40,039 nt of DNA from Prevotella sp. (GCA_017940545.1 JAGAYI010000014.1:1-40039), one strand, 5' to 3'; numbered from the stretch's first letter, positions 25,353 through 34,310 are shown. A program made the numbers and translations. The notes: generated by a model not told the origin, from the letters alone.

Positions 25353-25700
25353 TCACGCCATGAGTTTCTCGTTTTCTATGTGGCGCAGCTGGTCGCGTCG
25401 GGTTTTCTTCTCAATGCTTTTCAGCAGTTCGTCCGTTAGGTTCACGCCTGTCTGGTTGGCCAGGCAGAGCAGCACCCACAGCACGTCGGCCATTTCTTCG
25501 CCCATGGCTTCACGACCGTTGTCAGCTCCACGCCTGTCGGTTGCCTTCCACGACTGTTCACCATATCGGCGCGCCATGATTCTTGCCAGTTCGCCCACCT
25601 CCTCTGTCAGTACGGTCATGTTGGTAAGCTCGGAGAAATATCTCACGCCGTATTCCCTAATCCACTTATCTACAAGCTGTTGTGCTTCATCTATCGTCAT
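25353..25700 (-). CDS. MazG-like nucleotide pyrophosphohydrolase
   Basis: A 115-residue all-alpha NTP pyrophosphohydrolase of the MazG/dCTPase superfamily. The metal-binding helices show LTEEVGELARIMARRYGE (about 31-48) with the EExxE pattern and MGEEMADVLWVLLCLANQ with its ExxD. It probably cleans damaged or surplus nucleotides, complementing RdgB elsewhere in the window; the exact substrate is unknown. It lies six bases after dtd and is probably cotranscribed with it, with deoC possibly following. Confidence 0.9.
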   Translation of the reverse strand: MTIDEAQQLVDKWIREYGVRYFSELTNMTVLTEEVGELARIMARRYGEQSWKATDRRGADNGREAMGEEMADVLWVLLCLANQTGVNLTDELLKSIEKKTRRDQLRHIENEKLMA

Positions 25701-25706
25701 AGTTGC

Positions 25707-26171
25707 CTACTCCTTGTTTTTGGTGTCCATACATATGGTTACAGGGCCGTCGTTCAGCAGTTCAACCTTCATTTCGGCACCGAACTCGCCCGTCTTGACA
25801 GGCCTCCCAACCGCCGCCTGCATGTGCTGGCAGAACGCTTCGTAGAGTGGGATGGAGTGCTCGTGACTGCCGGCACGAAACCACGACGGACGGTTGCCTT
25901 TCTTGTAGCTGGCATAGAGCGTGAATTGGCTGACCACCAGCACCTCGCCTCCTGTGTCCACGATGGAGCGGTTCATGACCCCCTCTTCGTCGTCGAAAAC
26001 CCGCAGGTTGGCAATTTTTTTGACCAGCCAGTCAACATCTTCCATGCTGTCCTCGTTGCACACTCCTAAAAGTACAAGAAAACCCCCGCTGATGCTTCTC
26101 GTGTCTTCCTCCGTTTGGCTGTTGCACACTTTCACGCTTGCGTGCCTCACTCTCTGTATTACTGCTCTCAT
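25707..26171 (-). CDS. dtd: D-aminoacyl-tRNA deacylase
   Basis: Hydrolyses D-aminoacyl-tRNAs (and glycine mischarged on tRNA-Ala), protecting translation. The 154 residues contain MRAVIQRVRHASVKV at the start, SQFTLYA (81-87), RAGSHEHSIPLYEAF, and the cis-proline motif GPVT (142-145). I set the start at 26171. A reading from 26216 would cross the -7 box at 26176-26183, and MRAVIQRV is the normal family beginning. The ATG lies only four bases past that box, so the mRNA is probably leaderless. The MazG-like gene follows after six bases. Confidence 0.95.
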   Translation of the reverse strand: MRAVIQRVRHASVKVCNSQTEEDTRSISGGFLVLLGVCNEDSMEDVDWLVKKIANLRVFDDEEGVMNRSIVDTGGEVLVVSQFTLYASYKKGNRPSWFRAGSHEHSIPLYEAFCQHMQAAVGRPVKTGEFGAEMKVELLNDGPVTICMDTKNKE

Positions 26172-26175
26172 GCCG

Positions 26176-26183
26176 CAAAGATA
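26176..26183 (-). promoter_or_regulatory. dtd -7 box
   Basis: TATCTTTG on the minus strand ends four bases before the ATG, implying a leaderless or nearly leaderless transcript. Confidence 0.6.
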
Positions 26184-26260
26184 AGTATTATTTTTGAAAC
26201 CACCAAATTCCGACACTCTAATTCATTGATTTTTCAACACGTCTGCCCTTTAGCAGAGAA

Positions 26261-26326
26261 CTACTTTCGAACTCCCTGAAACCTGCTTTCGTACTGCTCG
26301 AAACGTAATCTCAGTTACCTTGAAAC
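26261..26326. repeat. degenerate 22-bp tandem repeat, three units
   Basis: Units at 26261, 26283 and 26305 each end in GAAAC; the first two share CT-CTTTCG and a CTG/CTC-GAAAC end. They lie between uvrC and dtd. The period equals that of the array at 12143-12252, but the sequence differs. Confidence 0.55.
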
Positions 26327-26386
26327 GTCATGTTTCTTTGTTTGCTGCACAAGATGATAGTTCTGTTCGCTGCTTCTGCTGTACGG

Positions 26387-28213
26387 TCATGGTTGGTGGA
26401 AATGCTGATAGACAATCTTTGCTTTGGCAGCACCCACGATGGCAGCCAGTTCCGTCTCGGTTGCCTGGCGAATCCTACGAACCGTTTTAAGACCGTTTAG
26501 GAGCCCGTCACGCGTTTTTGGTCCTATGCCTTGAATGTCGTCAAGCTCAGAGTGTAACGCGTGCTTAGAACGCTTCTCTCGGTGGAACGTGATGGCATAG
26601 CGGTGTACCTCGTCCTGCAGCTGTGTAAGCACGTGGAAGAGCTCGCTGTCGGTCTTCATGCCTATGACGCGCGCTGGGAAACCGTAAAGCAGCTCGTTGG
26701 TTCGGTGGCGGTCGTCCTTGGCAAGTCCTGCAATGGGTATGTCAAGGTGCAGCTCGTCCTGTACTGCCTGTCGGATGACCTCCATCTGCCCGCGTCCGCC
26801 ATCGGCAACAATGAGGTCGGGCAGGGGCTGACCCTCCTCCATGAGTCGGTGGTAGCGTCTCCATACCACCTCCTTCATCGAGGCATAGTCGTCGGGGCCC
26901 ACCACGGTCTTAATGTTATACTTGCGGTAGTCCCTTTTCGACGGTTTCATGGCCTTGAAAACCACACAGCCTGCTACGGCATCTGTGCCCGAGATGTTTG
27001 AGTTGTCGAAGCACTCAATCTGGTAGGGTAGGGTGGGTAGGTGCAGTAGCTCCTGCAGCTCCTTCATGAGTCGCGTCTGCTTCTGTTCCGGGTTCAGCTT
27101 CTCGGCTTGTTTCAGACGGTCAAACTTGTATTGTTTGCCGTTCATCAGCGACAGCTCGAGAAGTGTCTTCTTGTCGCCTCGCTGAGGTACGGTAATCGTG
27201 ATTCCCTCAAGGTCAACGTCAATTTCTGACGGCAGTATAATCTCCTTCGCGTCACTCTGGAAACGTTCGCGCATTTCGACAATGGCTAGTTGCAGTAGCT
27301 CCTTGTCACGCTCGTCCAGTTTCTTCTTATATTCGAACGTAAACGACTGGTTGACCGAGCCGTTGGCCACGTGTAGGTAGTTGACAAAGGCTGTCCGCTC
27401 GTCGTTGGTAATGGTGAAGACATCCACGTTGTTGATGGTGTGCGACACCACTTCGCTCTTGCTCACAAACGAGTCAACGAGCAAGTATTTCCGTTTCACT
27501 TCCTCGGCCTCTTCAAACTTCAGCTTCTCTGCCAGTTGCTCCATTTCCGCCCTCATGTCTCGCAACAGCTGGCGTGTGTTACCCTTCAGTATTTCGCGTG
27601 CCTGTTCAATGTTTCTTCGGTATTCATCGACCGACTGACGTGCTACGCAGGGCCCCTTGCAGTTCTTGATGTGATACTCTAAGCACAACTGGTATTTGCC
27701 GCCGTCAATACCCTCCTGTGTCATTGGTTGCCGGCAGGTGCGCGGGTGGTACAGTTTATTGATGAGTTCGAGTACAGCCTGCATGCTCCCGATGTGACTG
27801 TAAGGGCCGTAGTACGTACCCCATTTCTTGTTGATGGTTCGCGTCTTGAAGATGCGTGGTAAGAGCTCGTTGGTTATGCAGATGCTTGGGTAGGTCTTGC
27901 CGTCCTTCAGTAGCACATTGTAGCGCGGGTTGTACTTCTTGATGAGCGAATTTTCCAATAGCAGCGCATCCTCTTCGGTATTCACCACCGTGTAGCTGAT
28001 GTCGTGAATTTTTGAGACGAGAACCTTTGTCTTAAACCGATCTACCTCAGTATGGAAGTAAGATGACACACGCGACTTTAGGTTCTTTGCCTTACCTACG
28101 TAGATGATGGTGCCTTCGGCATCATAATATTGATAGCTGCCAGGTTTCTCTGGCAGCCTGCTCACTATTTGTTTTAGCTTCTTCAGCCTTGCTTCGTTCT
28201 CTTCCTTAGTCAT
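26387..28213 (-). CDS. uvrC: UvrABC excinuclease subunit C
   Basis: Makes the two incisions around bulky lesions in nucleotide excision repair. The 608 residues contain the GIY-YIG nuclease (PGSYQYY near 24-30, IIYVGKAKNLKSRVSSYF at 36-53), a UvrB-interacting UVR segment (MRAEMEQLAEKLKFEEAEEV), the RNase H-like C-terminal nuclease (PYQIECFDNSNISGTDAVAG and LIVADGGRGQMEV), and terminal helix-hairpin-helix motifs (DDIQGIGPKTRDGLLNGL). It follows apt with a 46-base gap that contains a parS site ending two bases before the uvrC ATG. Confidence 0.97.
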   Translation of the reverse strand: MTKEENEARLKKLKQIVSRLPEKPGSYQYYDAEGTIIYVGKAKNLKSRVSSYFHTEVDRFKTKVLVSKIHDISYTVVNTEEDALLLENSLIKKYNPRYNVLLKDGKTYPSICITNELLPRIFKTRTINKKWGTYYGPYSHIGSMQAVLELINKLYHPRTCRQPMTQEGIDGGKYQLCLEYHIKNCKGPCVARQSVDEYRRNIEQAREILKGNTRQLLRDMRAEMEQLAEKLKFEEAEEVKRKYLLVDSFVSKSEVVSHTINNVDVFTITNDERTAFVNYLHVANGSVNQSFTFEYKKKLDERDKELLQLAIVEMRERFQSDAKEIILPSEIDVDLEGITITVPQRGDKKTLLELSLMNGKQYKFDRLKQAEKLNPEQKQTRLMKELQELLHLPTLPYQIECFDNSNISGTDAVAGCVVFKAMKPSKRDYRKYNIKTVVGPDDYASMKEVVWRRYHRLMEEGQPLPDLIVADGGRGQMEVIRQAVQDELHLDIPIAGLAKDDRHRTNELLYGFPARVIGMKTDSELFHVLTQLQDEVHRYAITFHREKRSKHALHSELDDIQGIGPKTRDGLLNGLKTVRRIRQATETELAAIVGAAKAKIVYQHFHQP

Positions 28214-28215
28214 AT

Positions 28216-28231
28216 TGTTTCACGTGAAACG
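28216..28231. other. parS (ParB-binding) site 1
   Basis: TGTTTCACGTGAAACG matches the parS consensus TGTTNCACGTGAAACA at 15 of 16 positions, with a perfect 14-base palindrome GTTTCACGTGAAAC. It lies in the gap between apt and uvrC. Confidence 0.85.
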
Positions 28232-28259
28232 CACTCGTCCCTCACTCATCTCGTTTTCT

Positions 28260-28790
28260 TTAAAGTTTCAAGAGGGTGGTAATGTCAACAAGACCATCAA
28301 ACTCGTCACGCCCGTGCAATCCCTCGTCAGTTATCTCCATGATGAAGTTCATGTACACCTTCTTTGGGTAGAAATGGTTGACCAGTTTTAGTGTTGCCAT
28401 GGCCGTGCCGCCCGTTGCCAGCAAGTCGTCATGAATCAGCACCACGTCATTGCTGGTAATGGAGTCAATGTGCATCTCAACGGTGTCAACCCCATATTCT
28501 TTGGCGTACGACTCCTTGATGGTTGTGAAGGGCAGTTTGCCCGGCTTGCGTGCCATTACCATTCCTGCTCCGAGTTTGGCTGCAATAGCAGCACCCATGA
28601 TAAAACCGCGGCTTTCTATTCCAACTACCTTCGTAATGCCTTTGTCTTTATACAGCTCATACATTTCGTTGAGCATGATTTGCATGCACTCGGCATTTTT
28701 ATACAAGGTTGTTACGTCACGAAAGTTAATTCCTTTCTTTGGAAAATCAGGAATACAACGTAAATTCTCCAATAATACTTTGTTGTTCAT
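28260..28790 (-). CDS. apt: adenine phosphoribosyltransferase
   Basis: Salvages adenine to AMP using PRPP. The 176 residues are standard: the family N-terminus IPDFPKKGINFRDVTTL (13-29), ESRGFIMGAAIA (59-70), RKPGKLPF (81-88), and the PRPP-binding loop VLIHDDLLATGGTA (117-130). It lies between mnmG and uvrC on the same strand, and each flanking gap of about 46 bases holds a parS site. The three genes probably form one transcript from the mnmG promoter. Confidence 0.97.
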   Translation of the reverse strand: MNNKVLLENLRCIPDFPKKGINFRDVTTLYKNAECMQIMLNEMYELYKDKGITKVVGIESRGFIMGAAIAAKLGAGMVMARKPGKLPFTTIKESYAKEYGVDTVEMHIDSITSNDVVLIHDDLLATGGTAMATLKLVNHFYPKKVYMNFIMEITDEGLHGRDEFDGLVDITTLLKL

Positions 28791-28819
28791 TAGCTTTTTG
28801 ATATGATGATGTTGTTAAT

Positions 28820-28835
28820 TGTTCCACGTGAAACA
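28820..28835. other. parS (ParB-binding) site 2
   Basis: TGTTCCACGTGAAACA fits the parS consensus TGTTNCACGTGAAACA at every position. It directly follows the mnmG stop codon, 604 bases from site 1. Confidence 0.9.
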
Positions 28836-30761
28836 CTATCTGCCCATCAGCACCAGTAGGACGTTGATGTCGCTGGGTGAAACGCCGGGAATGCGACTGG
28901 CTTGTGCAAGCGTCTCAGGGTCGATGGTGCTTAGTTTCTGGCGAGCTTCGGTAGATAGGCCTTGCATTTCTTCGTAACGGAAATGTCCCTTTATTCTGAT
29001 GTTCTCCAACCTGCGCATCTTGTCAGCCACTATTCGTTCGCGGTCAATATAGCCCTTGTATTTCATCCTGATTTCTGCCGCTTCTGCTATTTCTTCCTTT
29101 CGGTGGTTCGGGCGATTTAGCACTTCTTTTAGTGCTGGCACCATTTCGCTGAGCGTGGCAAGCGACAGTTGTGGGCGACTAACCAGGTCAACGAGTTTAC
29201 AGCCGCGTTCGAGTGGGGTAGTACCTATGTGCTCCAAGCTACCGTTGATGTCTTTTGCCTTCACCGATGTGTTCTTGCAAAATTCCTCGATTTCTTCGAT
29301 GTGCTGTTTTTTCTCCATCCACCAGTCGTAGCGGTCTTGTCGGGCTAATCCCAAGTCGTAGGCCTTCTCGGTCAGTCGTGCGTCAGCATCATCCTGTCTG
29401 AGCAGTATTCGGTATTCCGCCCGTGAGGTAAACATGCGGTAGGGCTCGTCAACGCCTTTTGTCACTAAGTCGTCAATGAGTACGCCGATGTAGGCCTCGT
29501 CGCGTTTCAGTTCAAAAGCGCGGCTTATGCCAGTATCGCTACCTGCTTCGCTGGCCGTGAGTGCAGCGTTGATGCCGGCTATGGTCCCTTGTCCGCCTGC
29601 TTCTTCGTAGCCGGTGGTGCCATTCACCTGTCCAGCCATGAAAAGGCCCTTTATCACCTTCGATTCCAATGTGTGCGTCAGCTGTGTGGGGTCAAAGAAA
29701 TCATATTCTATAGCGTAGCCGGGGCGATACACTTTGGCATCTCTTAACCCGGGAATCTTCCTGAGGGCAGCTATCTGCACGTCCATCGGCAAGCTCGACG
29801 AAAAGCCGTTCAGGTACATTTCGTTGGTTGACTCGCCCTCTGGTTCCAGAAACAGCAGGTGCTGCTCCTTATCGGGGAAGGTCATTAATTTTGTCTCGAT
29901 GCTGGGGCAGTAGCGTGGCCCTATTGACTGTATCTGTCCGTTATAGAGTGGTGAGTCAGCCAGTCCTGAGCGGAGCGTCTGGTGCACCTCCGCGTTCGTG
30001 TAGCACATCCAGCATGGCAGTTGTTGCAGTTGTCTGTGCGCCCCCATATAGCTGAACTGGTGGAAATCGTTTTCTCCGTCCTGGCGTTCCATATCCTCGA
30101 AGTGGACGCTGCGCTTGTCAATTCTGACAGGTGTTCCAGTTTTCATGCGTGCCGAGCGGATGCCGTGCCGGCTGATACTTTCAGTAAAGTGTGGTACGGC
30201 AGGTTCAGCAATACGTCCGCCAGGTAGCATCTTCCGTCCTATGTGCAGCAAGCCGTTCAGGAACGTACCCGCGGTAATGATGACAGCCTTTGCCCTCAGC
30301 TCGCATCCCCAGATGGTGCGAACACCCACCACCTGTTTCCTGTGTTGCTGTGCTGCTGCCCCTGCAGGCACTTCTTCAACCAACAGCTCGTCGGCTTGGT
30401 CTTGCCAGATGTCAAGATGCTCGGTTTCATCAAGCACCCGCCGCCATTCCCAAATAAATTTGCCACGGTCGCATTGTGCCCTGGGGCTCCAGACGGCAGG
30501 GCCCTTTCCTTGGTTCAGCATGCGAAACTGAATGGCCGTAGCGTCAGTCACCAATCCCATTTGTCCGCCTAACGCGTCAATCTCGCGAACTATTTGTCCC
30601 TTGGCGATACCACCAACAGCGGGGTTGCACGACATTTGCGCAATCTTGTTCATGTCCATTGTGACCAGACATGTCTTGGCTCCCATGTTGGCAGCAGCCG
30701 TGGCCGCCTCACAACCGGCGTGGCCGCCACCAATCACCAATACGTCATAATTTTGTATCAT
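28836..30761 (-). CDS. mnmG: tRNA uridine 5-carboxymethylaminomethyl modification enzyme MnmG (GidA)
   Basis: An FAD enzyme that with MnmE installs the cmnm5 group on wobble uridine 34. The 641 residues begin with the dinucleotide fold VLVIGGGHAGCEAA (8-20). Family signatures are SCNPAVGGIAKGQIVREIDA, PGGRIAEPAVPHFTESI, and GQVNGTTGYEEAGGQGTIAG, with the helical C-terminal MnmE/tRNA-binding domain after about 500. The gene name gidA reflects its frequent place near chromosome origins, which fits the adjacent parS sites. Its ATG is six bases past the -7 box. Confidence 0.98.
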   Translation of the reverse strand: MIQNYDVLVIGGGHAGCEAATAAANMGAKTCLVTMDMNKIAQMSCNPAVGGIAKGQIVREIDALGGQMGLVTDATAIQFRMLNQGKGPAVWSPRAQCDRGKFIWEWRRVLDETEHLDIWQDQADELLVEEVPAGAAAQQHRKQVVGVRTIWGCELRAKAVIITAGTFLNGLLHIGRKMLPGGRIAEPAVPHFTESISRHGIRSARMKTGTPVRIDKRSVHFEDMERQDGENDFHQFSYMGAHRQLQQLPCWMCYTNAEVHQTLRSGLADSPLYNGQIQSIGPRYCPSIETKLMTFPDKEQHLLFLEPEGESTNEMYLNGFSSSLPMDVQIAALRKIPGLRDAKVYRPGYAIEYDFFDPTQLTHTLESKVIKGLFMAGQVNGTTGYEEAGGQGTIAGINAALTASEAGSDTGISRAFELKRDEAYIGVLIDDLVTKGVDEPYRMFTSRAEYRILLRQDDADARLTEKAYDLGLARQDRYDWWMEKKQHIEEIEEFCKNTSVKAKDINGSLEHIGTTPLERGCKLVDLVSRPQLSLATLSEMVPALKEVLNRPNHRKEEIAEAAEIRMKYKGYIDRERIVADKMRRLENIRIKGHFRYEEMQGLSTEARQKLSTIDPETLAQASRIPGVSPSDINVLLVLMGR

Positions 30762-30767
30762 ACTGCA

Positions 30768-30775
30768 AAAGTACG
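30768..30775 (-). promoter_or_regulatory. mnmG -7 box
   Basis: TACTTTTG on the minus strand, six bases before the ATG. The leader would be only a few bases. Confidence 0.6.
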
Positions 30776-30890
30776 AAATAAATCAGTTAAATGCAAAATA
30801 TAGTTGGCTAAAAATAACAAATCTTTTAGTCATACGGTCATGTTTTTATTTTTTAACCACCGAATGAGGGATATTCTCAGAATAATTATT

Positions 30891-30898
30891 TACTTTTG
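30891..30898 (+). promoter_or_regulatory. GH3 gene -7 box
   Basis: TACTTTTG fits TAnnTTTG. It overlaps the TTG at 30896, which therefore cannot be the start codon, and leaves a leader of about 18 bases before ATG 30920. Confidence 0.6.
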
Positions 30899-30919
30899 CG
30901 GAAACTAATCTTGTTAAGT

Positions 30920-33298
30920 ATGGTAAAACACATCAGTCATCTTTTGTCCTGTTGCAGGTTGTTGGTAGCATCATGCCTCATGGCCGTGGCAGCAGGGTGT
31001 AATCAGTCAACGAATATGGAACAGCAGGTAAATGAACTTTACGACAAAATGTCGCAGGAAGAGCGCATAGCACAGCTTCGTAGTCTTTACATGGACCTAC
31101 TCTTTGACGAGCAGGGACGGTTAGACACGGAAAAGTGCCGGCAGTACATTCCAAATGGCATAGGCCATTTCTCGCAGTTCGCCATGCAGCAGCCGCGCGA
31201 CCCCAACGAGCTCCGCGACCGCGTGGCAGCCGTACAGGAATGGCTCAGGAACAATACGCCTAACGGCATACCGGCACTGATGCACGAAGAGGTGCTCACA
31301 GGAGTCAACACCGTGGGGGCAACCATCTATCCGCAGCAGATAGGGCAGGCATGCTCCTTCAACACGGAACTGGCAGAGCTGAAGACACGCCAAACCAGTA
31401 CCGGTTTGCGTAAGATGGGTGGCATCCTGGCCCTCTCGCCCATGGTGGACGTGTGCCGCAACCCCTCGTTTAACCGGTTGGAAGAGTCGTATGGCGAGGA
31501 CGCTTATTTGTCAGCTGCCATGGGTGTGGCTTTTGTCCGCGGACTTCAGCAAGGCGACCTGAAGAAAGGTGTGGCTGCCTGCTCGAAACACTACTTAGGT
31601 TATGGCGGCGGCGGCGATGCTGACGAGAAAGAACTGATGGAGGAAATTCTGCTGCCCCACGAGGCCATGATACGGCTGGCTGGCAGCAAGGTGGTCATGC
31701 CTGGCTATCATGCCGTACACGGAACAAAGTGTGTGGCCAACAGCGAGATCCTCGAGGATATATTGCGCAGTTATGTCGGCTTCGACGGTATGGTTGTGAG
31801 CGACTACACGGCTATCAACCAGTTGCCCGACCTGCCCGATGCCGTCCACAAGGCAGCAGCAGCCATCAATGGCGGTAACGATGTTGACTTCCCCACAGGT
31901 TCTGACTATGTACACCTGCAGGAAGCCATTGACCAAGGAATGGTGAAACCCGAAGTGCTGGAGCGTGCCGTGAAGAACGTGCTGCGCCAGAAGTTCCGTG
32001 CGGGACTCTTTGACGAGGATGCCTATTTGTACAGCAAGGAACAAATTGTACTGGACAGCCCTGAAGAGCGCCAGACGGCTTACGACATTGCCACCCAGTC
32101 GGTGGTGCTCTTGCAGAACAACGGCGTGCTGCCCCTGACGAATGTGAAGAGCATTCTGGTCACTGGCCCTAATGCTAACAGCATCTGGGCAATGTGTGGT
32201 GACTATACCTATCCGGCCATGTCCTATTTCTGGAAGAAGATGGAATACACCTCCGACAAGCCGCACATTGTGAAACTCATAGAGGGAATGTCTGACAGGG
32301 CACCGCAAGGACTCAAACTCATGTATTCAAGAGGCTGCGACTGGACAGAGGAGATAGAAACCAAGTTCAGCGAACTGGGCGACGAGCGTGCCTGGGAGTA
32401 CGAAATATTGCACCGCAAGGTTGATGCTGGCGAGAAGGCCGACAAGCAGGAAGCCCTTGCCATGGCTGCACAATGTGATGTCATCGTGGCCGCCATGGGT
32501 GAGAATGTCATGCTCTGCGGTGAGAACCGCGACCGTCAGGGATTGCGTCTGCCGGGCAGACAAGAGGCGTTTGTCGAAGAGCTCATCAAGACCGGTAAGC
32601 CTGTGGTACTGGTCATGTTCGGAGGTCGTGCACAGGTCGTTTCGGGGTTGGCAGAGCGTTGTGCTGCTGTCATTCAGGCATGGTATCCCGGTGAAGAAGG
32701 CGGCCACGCCGTTGCCGACATTCTCTACGGCAAGGTATCGCCATCGGCCAAGTTGTCGGTCAGCTACCCCAAAACGGAAATCAATGAGCCCGTTTGCTAT
32801 AACTATTCTGCAGAGCAGGACACGCGCATCCAGTGGCCCTTCGGCTACGGGTTGACCTACACTACGTTTGACTATGCTCATCTGGCAGTGAAGACATCAG
32901 GAACCGTGCACACCTCAGACAAGTTCGTTGAGCTGACGTTCGAAGTCAGGAATACTGGAAAAGTGGCTGCCGACGAGATTGCCCAGGTTTATCTCTCGCC
33001 GGCAACAGCCAGTCAGCCGCTCCGCCCTCAGCAGCTGCAGGGCTTTGCCCGTGTCCCGCTGCAACCGGGGGAGCAGAAAACCGTGCGGGTGAAGCTGTAT
33101 CTTGAACAGTTCGGCTACTACACCAACGACGGTAAGCGCCAGTGGAACGTTGCCCCGGGACAATACTTGGTGAAGGTGGGCAGTTCCTCGGCCGACATAA
33201 AGCTCCAGCAAACCATCACGTTGGTTGGTGAGCCTGCAAGCAAGCCCATCAGGGAGTATTACCTCTCAGAGAGTACAGTAGAAGAAAACGGTAAGTAG
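30920..33298 (+). CDS. glycoside hydrolase family 3 beta-glycosidase lipoprotein
   Basis: A 792-residue retaining beta-glucosidase/xylosidase of family GH3. A lipoprotein signal ends in the lipobox VAAGC, so it should be anchored to the outer membrane or periplasmic face. The (beta/alpha)8 domain has KH at 223-224 (ACSKHYLGYGGG) and the nucleophile D295 in GMVVSDYTAINQ; the usual SDW is SDY here. The second domain follows, with GENRDRQGLRLPGRQEAFVE likely bearing the acid/base region, and a fibronectin III-like domain closes the protein (VRNTGKVAADEIAQVYLSP). The substrate is not evident; no SusC/D genes are adjacent. The start was set by the promoter at 30891-30898. Confidence 0.93.
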   Translation: MVKHISHLLSCCRLLVASCLMAVAAGCNQSTNMEQQVNELYDKMSQEERIAQLRSLYMDLLFDEQGRLDTEKCRQYIPNGIGHFSQFAMQQPRDPNELRDRVAAVQEWLRNNTPNGIPALMHEEVLTGVNTVGATIYPQQIGQACSFNTELAELKTRQTSTGLRKMGGILALSPMVDVCRNPSFNRLEESYGEDAYLSAAMGVAFVRGLQQGDLKKGVAACSKHYLGYGGGGDADEKELMEEILLPHEAMIRLAGSKVVMPGYHAVHGTKCVANSEILEDILRSYVGFDGMVVSDYTAINQLPDLPDAVHKAAAAINGGNDVDFPTGSDYVHLQEAIDQGMVKPEVLERAVKNVLRQKFRAGLFDEDAYLYSKEQIVLDSPEERQTAYDIATQSVVLLQNNGVLPLTNVKSILVTGPNANSIWAMCGDYTYPAMSYFWKKMEYTSDKPHIVKLIEGMSDRAPQGLKLMYSRGCDWTEEIETKFSELGDERAWEYEILHRKVDAGEKADKQEALAMAAQCDVIVAAMGENVMLCGENRDRQGLRLPGRQEAFVEELIKTGKPVVLVMFGGRAQVVSGLAERCAAVIQAWYPGEEGGHAVADILYGKVSPSAKLSVSYPKTEINEPVCYNYSAEQDTRIQWPFGYGLTYTTFDYAHLAVKTSGTVHTSDKFVELTFEVRNTGKVAADEIAQVYLSPATASQPLRPQQLQGFARVPLQPGEQKTVRVKLYLEQFGYYTNDGKRQWNVAPGQYLVKVGSSSADIKLQQTITLVGEPASKPIREYYLSESTVEENGK

Positions 33299-33323
33299 AT
33301 GGAACTCTGCCTGAGTCATTGTA

Positions 33324-34310
33324 ATGAACTCCTTTGTAAGAATAGAGATGCTGAAGCAGATTTGTGACTTCATAGCCAAATGGATGGGTGCCCTGGTGCT
33401 GTTGGGTGCCGTAGTAGCGGTATTGTTTCCTGCCCCCTTTGCATCAGTGGGTACGTGGGTCATCAATCCGATGCTGGGGTTGATCATGTTTGGCATGGGA
33501 CTTACACTCTCTCCTCAGGACTTTCGCATAGTCTTCAGTCGGCCGAAAGACGTCATCATCGGCTGTCTGGCACAGTTCTCGGTGATGCCGTTCATGGCAT
33601 GGCTTTTGACAAAAGTCTTTGCACTGCCTGACGAGTTGGCCTTAGGTGTCATTCTTGTTGGGTGTTGTCCCGGTGGCACAGCCTCAAATGTTATTACCTA
33701 TTTGGCAAAGGGCGATCTTGCGCTGAGTGTCGGCATGACCGCAAGCAGCACGGTGCTTGCCCCCATACTGACCCCCTTGCTCACTTGGCTGATGGCTGGA
33801 AAATATGTTGATGTTGACACGTTAGGCATGTTGCAAAGCATTGTCTATGTGGTCATTGGTCCCATTGTGGCAGGTTTTCTCATCCAGCACTATCTGCCTC
33901 AGTTTACCAAGAAAGCTGTTGCGTATCTGCCTGCCTTTTCATCGTTGATGATTGCATTGACGGTGTGCGTGGTGATTGGTCACAATGCCTCCCGACTACT
34001 TTCCGGAGGCATGGTGGTTGTGCTGGTGGTGATGCTTCATAATGTTAGCGGACTCTTTCTCGGTTATGGTATTGGCCGTCTGCTTGGCCTTTCCCACGAT
34101 AAGCGCACAGCCATCAGCATCGAGGTGGGTATGCAGAACTCAGGTCTTGCCTCCTCGTTGGCTACCATTCATTTTGCAGCATACCCCATGGCAACGATTC
34201 CCGGCGCCATCTTCAGCGTGTGGCACAACATCAGCGGCGCTTTGGCGGCAAGGATTTACAGTACTGGAAAGCACGAGGCGCGTAGCATTTGCCAGGACGT
34301 AGAGCCTTAA
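33324..34310 (+). CDS. bile acid:sodium symporter family (BASS) transporter
   Basis: A 328-residue inner-membrane protein with about nine to ten helices. Family motifs are FGMGLTLSPQDF (56-67), CCPGGTASNVITYLAKGD (114-131), which contributes to the Na+ and substrate site, and EVGMQNSGLASSLA in the second half. Characterised relatives move bile acids, pyruvate, pantothenate or other organic anions with Na+; the cargo here is unknown. It lies 25 bases after the GH3 gene and may be read with it. MLKQICDF at 33348 is an alternative start. Its stop overlaps that of the convergent yraN gene in TTAA. Confidence 0.93.
   Translation: MNSFVRIEMLKQICDFIAKWMGALVLLGAVVAVLFPAPFASVGTWVINPMLGLIMFGMGLTLSPQDFRIVFSRPKDVIIGCLAQFSVMPFMAWLLTKVFALPDELALGVILVGCCPGGTASNVITYLAKGDLALSVGMTASSTVLAPILTPLLTWLMAGKYVDVDTLGMLQSIVYVVIGPIVAGFLIQHYLPQFTKKAVAYLPAFSSLMIALTVCVVIGHNASRLLSGGMVVVLVVMLHNVSGLFLGYGIGRLLGLSHDKRTAISIEVGMQNSGLASSLATIHFAAYPMATIPGAIFSVWHNISGALAARIYSTGKHEARSICQDVEP

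Noticed and set aside
28216-28835. CACGTG palindromes as terminators
   Set aside because: No T-run follows and both match the longer parS consensus.
30896-30919. TTG start for the GH3 protein
   Set aside because: The TTG is part of the -7 box; ATG 30920 gives a normal lipoprotein signal.
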